Positions 55,172-61,338 of a stretch of 64,000 nucleotides of DNA are shown piece after piece. Each line of letters starts with the position of its first letter. Within the stretch, counting starts at the first letter, position 1. A program made the position numbers and the translations under genes. The DNA lies in NCBI RefSeq assembly GCF_913773635.1, contig NZ_CAJYGQ010000013.1:124001-188000 (forward strand), given 5' to 3'. The stretch comes from an uncultured Mucilaginibacter sp. GTDB lineage: Bacteria > Bacteroidota > Bacteroidia > Sphingobacteriales > Sphingobacteriaceae. The notes beneath the pieces were generated by a model. That model worked only from the letters and a program-made list of their open reading frames with translations. It was not told the DNA's origin and ran no database searches.

Positions 55172-55605
55172 TTCTGTTCTTTCAATAATTCTACAACGTA
55201 CTGGTCAATTGGAAAGGTTACGTTTTGCGGCGTTAAGTTGCTTATCTTTTCCCAACGGAAGGATTGCATTTGCAGGCTATCACCATCAAAATCAAATGCC
55301 TTTGTTTTTACTGCAAAGTTCAGCGGACCTATTGCTTTAACAAGATAGTATACGCTGATTATTTGTGAATCATTAAAGGCCGACTTAACAAAAAAATCAG
55401 TGGTGTAAAAGTGACTCATAACGTCTACTTCGGTATTGCACTCCTCCATAAACTCACGCTTAAGCGCCTGGCTTAAACCTTCACCAAACTCCACGCCTCC
55501 ACCCGGAAACTTTGTAAAACGGTAGCCTTGCACCTGCTCATCGGTAAGCAGCACTTCCTGCTCATGATTAATAAGCAAGCCGTATACACGTACATTAAAA
55601 TACAT
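55168..55605 (-). CDS. NUDIX hydrolase
   Basis: The 145-residue protein has a NUDIX box, GGVEFGEGLSQALKREFMEE, with a Cys-Asn in place of the final Gly. The fold is otherwise typical. It hydrolyses a nucleoside-diphosphate derivative, but the substrate is unspecified. Its stop overlaps the bioA start by 4 bp and its start overlaps the CDF transporter stop, so translational coupling is likely. Confidence 0.9.
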   Translation of the reverse strand: MYFNVRVYGLLINHEQEVLLTDEQVQGYRFTKFPGGGVEFGEGLSQALKREFMEECNTEVDVMSHFYTTDFFVKSAFNDSQIISVYYLVKAIGPLNFAVKTKAFDFDGDSLQMQSFRWEKISNLTPQNVTFPIDQYVVELLKEQK

Positions 55606-56579
55606 TATTCAAAATGTTTTTTGTTACGGAGAATGTTCTCCATGGTCCATTCAATATCAACCCGTTTTGCTTCACTCCTGATGGGGCAATTAGGCATACT
55701 GCAATAATGGCAACATTCAGGCAGGCATGGGTCGGCATGTATAAATAACTCGGTTGATACGCCTGCCTTTTCGTTTATCAACTTATCAACTAATGATATT
55801 TCGGTATGCACCCGGTTAAGGTCAAAGTAGTTGGGTAGTGTCATATGACAATCTAAATGCAATTCGTGCCCATATTTTTGTGCGCGCAGATTATGCACAT
55901 CAATCCATTCGGGCTTACGCTCATCGTTCAGTACTTTGATAATATGCTCTACAACGTCAAAGTCAGTTTCGTCCATTAGCCCTGCAACGGATTTACGCAA
56001 CAGCTTATAACCGCTATAGCATATATAAATGCCAACGGCAATTGATAAGGCACCATCTAACCAGTCAAGCCCGGTAAAGTGAATTAAAAGCAACCCGGCT
56101 ACTAAACCTCCGCTGGTCACCATATCAGTAAGCAGGTGCCTCCCATCGGCATCTAATGTCAGCGAACGCAAATGTTTAGCCTTATAGATCATATAGTAGC
56201 CTAAAGCACCGTTGATTGCCCCGGTTGCACCTATAATTACGGCACCGGTGAGCAGGTCATGAATTGGCTCGGGGTGAAAAAGGCCGTAAACCGATTTAAA
56301 TAATATTCCTACTCCGGCAACTGAAATAAGCGCGCCCTCCAGGAAGACAGAGAAGAATTCAATTTTACCATGACCGTAAGGATGGTTCTCGTCGCGTGGT
56401 TGAGAGGCTATATAAATGCTAAAAAACGCAAATGAACTGGCCACCACATTTACAATGCTCTCGGCAGCATCGGTAAGCACAAAGTTTGATGATGTAATAA
56501 AATAGGCGCTGAACTTGGCCAGCATTAGTACCACACTTACCACTAATGCTACGATAATAATATTCCGCGTCTCTTTCAA
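55605..56579 (-). CDS. Cation diffusion facilitator with Cys-rich C-terminal tail
   Basis: The 324-residue metal/proton antiporter has six TM helices (about 10-210). The metal-site motifs are TDAAESIVN (TM2) and DADGRHLLTDMVTSG (TM5). The cytoplasmic C-terminal domain binds metal for gating and adds a Cys cluster (CLPECCHYCSMPNC) that may sense Zn, Fe or Cu. The start is TTG at 56579. A TAAATTTG box at 56597-56604 (minus) lies 17 nt upstream. It is the first gene of the NUDIX-bioA-ferritin-like operon. Confidence 0.9.
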   Translation of the reverse strand: MKETRNIIIVALVVSVVLMLAKFSAYFITSSNFVLTDAAESIVNVVASSFAFFSIYIASQPRDENHPYGHGKIEFFSVFLEGALISVAGVGILFKSVYGLFHPEPIHDLLTGAVIIGATGAINGALGYYMIYKAKHLRSLTLDADGRHLLTDMVTSGGLVAGLLLIHFTGLDWLDGALSIAVGIYICYSGYKLLRKSVAGLMDETDFDVVEHIIKVLNDERKPEWIDVHNLRAQKYGHELHLDCHMTLPNYFDLNRVHTEISLVDKLINEKAGVSTELFIHADPCLPECCHYCSMPNCPIRSEAKRVDIEWTMENILRNKKHFE

Positions 56580-56596
56580 ATCATTAAAATAATGGG

Positions 56597-56604
56597 CAAA
56601 TTTA
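56597..56604 (-). promoter_or_regulatory. -7 box of the CDF-NUDIX-bioA operon
   Basis: TAAATTTG on the minus strand, 17 nt upstream of the TTG start at 56579. Confidence 0.5.
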
Positions 56605-56640
56605 ATAATAAGGAGTTCAATTGCGGGTAAACTAATTTTC

Positions 56641-56648
56641 TATATTTG
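56641..56648 (+). promoter_or_regulatory. -7 box of the class I aminotransferase
   Basis: TATATTTG on the plus strand, 19 nt before the ATG at 56668. A TTG at 56621-56623 is 17 bp upstream, shorter than ideal. Confidence 0.55.
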
Positions 56649-56667
56649 CCCAATTTGATTTTCAACT

Positions 56668-57861
56668 ATGAGTGCACTAAGCGACAGAATTAACAACTTG
56701 TCTGAATCACAGACTATTAAAATGGCCAAAATGGGCCGCGAATTGGCTGCGAAAGGTGTTGATGTAATCAGCCTCAGCTTTGGCGAACCCGACTTCCATA
56801 CTCCCGAACACATTAAGGAGGCTGCGAAGAAAGCCATGGACGATAACTTTACCTACTACACACCGGTAGCGGGTTATCCTGAACTGCGAAAGGCCATAGC
56901 CAAAAAATTAAAAGACGAGAATAACCTTGATTACGACTTTACCGAAATCGTAGTATCAACCGGCGCTAAACAAGCTATTGCTAACGCGGTGCTTTGCCTG
57001 GTTAATCCTGGCGAAGAAGTAATCATTCCTACTCCTTACTGGGTATCATACTCAGAAGTGGTTAAACTTGCCGAAGGTAATAGCGTATTTATTGACACTA
57101 CGGTTGAGCAAAACTTTAAAATTACGCCCGAGCAATTAGAAGCGGCTATTACGCCTAACTCTAAGTTGTTTATGTTTTCATCGCCTTCAAACCCAACCGG
57201 CAGCTTATACAGCAAAGCTGAATTAGAAGGTTTGGCTAAGGTGTTTGAGAAACATCCACACGTTTACATCCTTTCTGACGAGATATACGAGCACATTAAC
57301 TACGTTGACAAACACGAGTCTATTGCCCAGTTTGACAGCATTAAAGACCGCGTAATAATCATCAATGGTTTTTCAAAAGGTTACGCCATGACCGGCTGGC
57401 GCATTGGTTACACTGCATCAACCAAAGAACTGGCTAACGCATTTGATAAAATGCAGGGACAAGTTACTTCAGGTACCTGTTCAATCACCCAGCGTGCAGG
57501 AACTGCTGCTTATGAAGGCGGCCTGGAATCGGTGTTACAAATGCGTGAACAGTTTAAAAAACGTCGCGATTTAGTTTACGGCTTGTTGAAAGAAATTGAC
57601 GGATTAAAAGTAAACCTGCCAGAGGGTGCATTTTACTTCTTCCCTGATGTTACTGCTTTCTTTGGCAAATCATACAACGGTCGCACCATTAACGATTGCG
57701 ACGAGCTTTCAATTTACTTATTAGAGGAAGCACACGTAGCCACAGTAGGCGGTCTTTCGTTTGGCGATCCTAAATCAATCCGTTTATCATACGCTGCCGC
57801 TGAAGATAAATTGGTAGAGGCTTGCAAACGCATTAAACGTGCTTTAGAGCAATTACAATAA
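56668..57861 (+). CDS. Class I PLP aminotransferase (aspartate aminotransferase type)
   Basis: The 397-residue enzyme has SLSFGEPDFHTPEHI, SSPSNPTGSLY, the PLP Lys in NGFSKGYAMTGWRIGY and the C-terminal Arg in RLSYAA. It transfers amino groups between aspartate, oxoglutarate and related amino/oxoacids; the family includes AspC/AspB types. Length matches. It has its own promoter and terminator. Confidence 0.93.
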   Translation: MSALSDRINNLSESQTIKMAKMGRELAAKGVDVISLSFGEPDFHTPEHIKEAAKKAMDDNFTYYTPVAGYPELRKAIAKKLKDENNLDYDFTEIVVSTGAKQAIANAVLCLVNPGEEVIIPTPYWVSYSEVVKLAEGNSVFIDTTVEQNFKITPEQLEAAITPNSKLFMFSSPSNPTGSLYSKAELEGLAKVFEKHPHVYILSDEIYEHINYVDKHESIAQFDSIKDRVIIINGFSKGYAMTGWRIGYTASTKELANAFDKMQGQVTSGTCSITQRAGTAAYEGGLESVLQMREQFKKRRDLVYGLLKEIDGLKVNLPEGAFYFFPDVTAFFGKSYNGRTINDCDELSIYLLEEAHVATVGGLSFGDPKSIRLSYAAAEDKLVEACKRIKRALEQLQ

Positions 57862-57882
57862 GTCGCTTGACTTTAGATATAT

Positions 57883-57917
57883 AAAAGCCGGGTTGTTTTT
57901 GCAGCCCGGCTTTTTTG
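57883..57917 (+). terminator. Terminator of the aminotransferase gene
   Basis: AAAAGCCGGGTTG (57883-57895) pairs with CAGCCCGGCTTTT (57902-57914), one G-U, followed by a T run. Confidence 0.88.
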
Positions 57918-58117
57918 TTAAGTTGATTTCCCTTTACACGAACTTGTCAAACAGAGGGAATTTTCAAATTCAATTTGTTGTTCGACTTAGGGAGAACTGT
58001 TGTTAATGCGAACAAGCTTTATATCGGAACAGGATCTCTCACTATCGTTCGAGATGACAACTAAGTATTATATCTTGCTGGTTTTTCAGATTCAATGAAT
58101 TTTGATTTACAAACGAA
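57918..58117. repeat. Intergenic region with TGTCATCTCGA-type repeat (minus)
   Basis: On the minus strand, GTTGTCATCTCGAACGATAG (58043-58062) and GAGAGATCCTG mirror the TGTCATTTCGA...GAGAAATC unit at 9957. No gene is visible in this gap. Confidence 0.5.
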
Positions 58118-58118
58118 A

Positions 58119-58148
58119 AAAGCCCTGAACCGAACAGTTCAGGGCTTT
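58119..58148 (-). terminator. Terminator of the first beta-barrel gene
   Basis: AAAGCCCTGAAC (58119-58130) pairs with GTTCAGGGCTTT (58137-58148), loop CGAACA, with a T run on the minus strand. Confidence 0.8.
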
Positions 58149-58169
58149 CATAATTTTTTTTACTACTTA

Positions 58170-58730
58170 TTAGAAGTTGAAGTTATAAGCTACACGTAAC
58201 GCGATGAAACTTACATAATCATTCTGGTGATTAACGTTTTCATAACGGAAAGAGAAATCAAGCTTGTTTGTCTCATAACCTACCGATGGTGCAATAAATT
58301 TGCTGAAGTGAGATCTTGTTTCTTTATCAATATACGGATCAGCATAAGCAACACCGACTTCACCGCCTAAGTAAAACTCAGGTAAGAAGTAAGCTTTAGC
58401 ACCTAAACGAAGCGGTATAAGTTTTAAATCTGGTGTTAATGATGCAGCTGAACCAAATACTTTACTATTGTTAGCTGTTATTACTGAGTAACCCACACCA
58501 AAGGTAACACCTAAGTTTTGAGTAACGTCATATTGATACTTTGCTGATACACCAAAGCCCGGGTTGTAAGTACCGCTACCAGGATTCATATTTAAAAAGC
58601 CGTCTACACCAACATTAATGTGGTTTACAAACTGGCTGTAACGCTCGTTATTTCCCAATAACTGGGCTTTAACATTGCTTACACTAAAGACGGTCGCGAT
58701 TAGAATGAGTATACGTAGAGTGTTTTTCAT
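58170..58730 (-). CDS. Small porin-like outer-membrane beta-barrel protein
   Basis: The 186-residue exported protein has a signal peptide (ending VKAQ). Alternating-strand barrel sequence follows, with VGVDGFLNMNPGSGTYNPGF, AYFLPEFYLGGEVGVAYADP and a final aromatic-ended strand (ALRVAYNFNF). It resembles the protein encoded at 58983-59522 in the second half of each strand pattern, so the two are probably paralogs. No function is known. Confidence 0.75.
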   Translation of the reverse strand: MKNTLRILILIATVFSVSNVKAQLLGNNERYSQFVNHINVGVDGFLNMNPGSGTYNPGFGVSAKYQYDVTQNLGVTFGVGYSVITANNSKVFGSAASLTPDLKLIPLRLGAKAYFLPEFYLGGEVGVAYADPYIDKETRSHFSKFIAPSVGYETNKLDFSFRYENVNHQNDYVSFIALRVAYNFNF

Positions 58731-58929
58731 GGCCGTGATGTGATAGTTTTAATTGTGACGAATATAATCTTTATAATTAACATTTACATAAATTAAATAT
58801 TTTTATTAAAGAAAATACCGTATTTATAACTATAAATTAGAATATTATCAAAAATTAAACATTTACAATCTTCAAGTTCATTAACCACTATTTAAATATT
58901 TTGTTTAACTAAAAGTTATTCATTTACAA

Positions 58930-58960
58930 AAAAAGCCCCGGTAAAAAACCGGGGCTTTTT
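58930..58960 (-). terminator. Terminator of the second beta-barrel gene
   Basis: A 13-bp perfect stem AAAAAGCCCCGGT / ACCGGGGCTTTTT has a 5-A loop, 23 bp after the stop codon of the gene at 58983-59522. Confidence 0.85.
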
Positions 58961-58982
58961 GAGCTTTTAAAATCGTGTTTGA

Positions 58983-59522
58983 TTACAGTTTAAAGCCATA
59001 TGCTAAACGTGCAGCTACCATACCGTAGTTATTGCTTTGGCCAGAGTAGTTTTCGTAACGTACACCTAAATCTACATTGCTCCATGAATAGCCTAAGCCC
59101 GGAGATAAAATCAATTTGGTGTTTTTGCCGTAAGCAGTTTCAAATCCGGCACCTACTTCACCTGATACGTAAAAGCCGCCATTAGTGTAAGCTTTTATAC
59201 CAGCTTTTACAGGTATCATACCTTGGTCTTTTGGATTCACTTCAACATTACCTACGTTGTAGCTTTTAGTAAAGAAGTTGTAATAACCAGATGTTAAGGT
59301 TAGGGCTACGTTTTGGGCAGCACCATATTGCAAACGGGCAGTACCGCCTAAGGCAAAGTTAGATGCATCGTTGTAGTCACCTGTTGGTATACCAGCCTCA
59401 ACACCGATACCAAAACGCCAATCGTTAGCGCCGGTACGTGATTGCGCTTTTACTACATTTGATGCAAACAAAGTGGCAACTGCAAAAGATGCTGCTGCAA
59501 CTATTTTAGTTAACTTTTTCAT
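58983..59522 (-). CDS. Small porin-like outer-membrane beta-barrel protein
   Basis: The 179-residue protein has a signal peptide (ending VKAQ) and barrel-like strands (WRFGIGVEAGIPTGDYND, GGFYVSGEVGAGFET, LGYSWSNVDLGVRYENYSG, ending AARLAYGFKL). It is similar in length and strand plan to the gene at 58170-58730, 252 bp downstream. Each has its own terminator, so they are probably separate transcription units. Confidence 0.78.
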   Translation of the reverse strand: MKKLTKIVAAASFAVATLFASNVVKAQSRTGANDWRFGIGVEAGIPTGDYNDASNFALGGTARLQYGAAQNVALTLTSGYYNFFTKSYNVGNVEVNPKDQGMIPVKAGIKAYTNGGFYVSGEVGAGFETAYGKNTKLILSPGLGYSWSNVDLGVRYENYSGQSNNYGMVAARLAYGFKL

Positions 59523-59909
59523 AATCGTTTTCTTAATTCACTTGTGATTTTAAGTCACGTACAAAATTGTACACACACCGGTTATCAAATACTTTGCCAT
59601 TAACGTTATTTTAACATGAGGGCTACGCGTGATTACAACCTTAATCTAGTCGTTCAGCAAAAGTTATTAACATTGTCAAGATGCTATCAAACTGATGCTC
59701 AGTAACATTTTTGTAACACATTTACTCTACAACAGAGTTTAATCATCCAAGTGTTAAAAACTACACACATACCAAACATGACAAGCGCAAGCCATACCTA
59801 TAATCTGTCCTGTATTTATTTCAAATAACATTGTCAGTTTAAGGCTACAACCAAGCTAGGTTCAAATTATGTTTTAAAACATGATACGATAGGGTACTTT
59901 ATGAGGCCG
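59523..59909. other. 387-bp intergenic region without a recognisable gene
   Basis: The gap between arsC (minus) and the second beta-barrel gene (minus) is AT-rich. It contains GTACAAAATTGTAC (an imperfect palindrome near 59560) and TTTG/TTTTG words that may form the beta-barrel gene promoter. I see no ORF, tRNA or known RNA here. Confidence 0.5.
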
Positions 59910-60326
59910 CTAAATCAACTCGCGCTCAATAAACCTTGCAGCATATGCTTTGATCATGTTCCTCACAATTTCAAACTGATTCATCACCTCTTCGTCAGTT
60001 CCTATAGCTTTGGCAGGGTCGGGAAAATTAAAATGAAAGTGCCTTGCATTGTTCGGCAACACAGGACAAACCTCTTTTGCATGATCACAAACAGTTATGA
60101 TATAATCAAAAGGCACATCTTTATATTCATCAACGTGGTTGGATGTATGTGTTGATATATCTACCCCATCTTTAGCCATAATTGTAACGGCTTTGAGGTT
60201 TAGTCCATGTGTTTCAACGCCAGCGCTGTAAATTTTTGCCTTATCACCTGCGTACAGCCTCAAATAACCTTCGGCCATTTGGCTCCGGCAACTGTTACCG
60301 GTACACAATACCAAAATATTTTTCAT
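59910..60326 (-). CDS. arsC: Arsenate reductase, low-molecular-weight phosphatase type
   Basis: The 138-residue protein has the P-loop CTGNSCRS (C8, C13) and the resolving CDHAKEVCP pair, the cysteine relay of thioredoxin-coupled arsenate reductases. FPDPAKAIG follows. It reduces arsenate to arsenite for export. It is the last gene of arsR-DUF6428-arsC, 9 bp after the DUF6428 gene. No arsenite pump gene is within the window. Confidence 0.92.
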   Translation of the reverse strand: MKNILVLCTGNSCRSQMAEGYLRLYAGDKAKIYSAGVETHGLNLKAVTIMAKDGVDISTHTSNHVDEYKDVPFDYIITVCDHAKEVCPVLPNNARHFHFNFPDPAKAIGTDEEVMNQFEIVRNMIKAYAARFIERELI

Positions 60327-60335
60327 TACTAATTT

Positions 60336-60893
60336 TTAGTAACAACCCGATCCGGGAGTGCAAGCTGCGGCGGGTGATGCCAGATTAATTAATTGAACTT
60401 TTGGCTTTGATTGAGCAGGGGGCGCGCAACACTCCTCCCCTGTTGATGTAGTACCGCAGCTTCCACCTCGTTCAATTGCCTTGCAGGTTACAGAGTCCGG
60501 ACGTAGATCAACAATTAAATTGTTGCCTTCAATTGTAAAGCCCTTAGGCAATAACTGCCTGGTATCGTAAGTTGAAATACCAAATTCCACCTTAACCACA
60601 GCATCAGGATTAAGAGGCAAAGATTTTTCAACAAGCTGAATTATTGACAGCGCTTTGTTTACTTCCATAGCACGCTCTTCCTGCTGTGTCTGAGGTTCCC
60701 ATAACTGTACCACAACCTCTGTCCAGGCGTTAAGTACGCCACCACAATCAACCGAATTAATTAATGTACGCTTAATTTCTGTGATGTGATAAGAGGCATC
60801 AACCCACTTATTATGGTCATACTGAAATTGCAGCGTAAGTTGAGGATTAGCTATTAATACATCTTTAAAATCTCTCCAGTTAATTGTTTCCAT
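60336..60893 (-). CDS. DUF6428-type protein with Cys-rich tail
   Basis: The ~185-residue protein starts METINWRDFKDVLIANPQLT (ATG 60893, preferred to an upstream non-ATG start at 60914). The body is beta-rich and matches DUF6428 as I remember it, a family found in ars loci. A C-terminal part is Cys-rich: GGSCG, EECCAPP and CTPGSGCY. These cysteines could bind arsenite. An operator copy lies 15 nt upstream. Confidence 0.72.
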   Translation of the reverse strand: METINWRDFKDVLIANPQLTLQFQYDHNKWVDASYHITEIKRTLINSVDCGGVLNAWTEVVVQLWEPQTQQEERAMEVNKALSIIQLVEKSLPLNPDAVVKVEFGISTYDTRQLLPKGFTIEGNNLIVDLRPDSVTCKAIERGGSCGTTSTGEECCAPPAQSKPKVQLINLASPAAACTPGSGCY

Positions 60894-60907
60894 ATTCAAA
60901 AGTTTAA

Positions 60908-60923
60908 ATCGCAATATTACGAT
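60908..60923. promoter_or_regulatory. Putative ArsR operator, internal copy
   Basis: ATCGCAATATTACGAT is a 16-bp palindrome with one symmetric mismatch. It is identical to the copy at 61274-61289 and lies between arsR and the DUF6428 gene. Confidence 0.75.
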
Positions 60924-60941
60924 TGATTAAAGTAAATTTTT

Positions 60942-61271
60942 TTAACAGCAGGTAGTTGGTTGTTTGTATGAATTAAATAAATGCCCCACTTGTGCGGCGA
61001 GTATATTCCATGCCTTTGGCTCTATGCAGTAGCAAATACTTACTCCATCAATAGTGCCTTGTATAATACCTGCATTTTTCAGTTCCTTTAAATGCTGTGA
61101 AACTGTTGCCTGTGCCAGGCCTAACTCTTCAACCAAGTGGCCACAAACACATGCATTCGCTTTTATAATGTGCTGTAAAATGGCAATACGAGCCGGGTGA
61201 GCTAATGCTTTAAGCATATTAGCTAAGTGATTTTGCTCACTGGTGAATATTTCGGTTTTGGTAACGCCCAT
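60942..61271 (-). CDS. arsR: ArsR/SmtB-family arsenic repressor
   Basis: The 109-residue protein is a winged-helix repressor: LKALAHPARIAILQHI, then ANACVCGHLVEELGLAQATVSQHLKELKNAGII. The CVC motif in the metal-binding helix is the arsenite site. It ends in TTCC. Arsenite binding would free the two identical operators flanking its gene. Confidence 0.93.
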   Translation of the reverse strand: MGVTKTEIFTSEQNHLANMLKALAHPARIAILQHIIKANACVCGHLVEELGLAQATVSQHLKELKNAGIIQGTIDGVSICYCIEPKAWNILAAQVGHLFNSYKQPTTCC

Positions 61272-61273
61272 CT

Positions 61274-61289
61274 ATCGCAATATTACGAT
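61274..61289. promoter_or_regulatory. Putative ArsR operator, upstream copy
   Basis: ATCGCAATATTACGAT lies 2 bp before the arsR ATG, the exact duplicate of 60908-60923. On the minus strand it contains TAATATTG, one base from the -7 consensus, so repressor binding would cover the promoter. Confidence 0.75.
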
Positions 61290-61302
61290 TAATTTTTCAT
61301 AT

Positions 61303-61335
61303 AAAAAAGGAGCATCAAATTGAAGCTCCTTTTTT
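61303..61335 (-). terminator. Terminator of the RND efflux gene
   Basis: AAAAAAGGAGC (61303-61313) pairs with GCTCCTTTTTT (61325-61335), with A/T runs on both sides, just downstream of the efflux gene stop on the minus strand. Confidence 0.82.
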
Positions 61336-61338
61336 TCT

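Noticed and set aside
61274..61289. tRNA- or phage-attachment site
   Set aside because: The repeat copies flank arsR with operator-like symmetry; no integrase is nearby.
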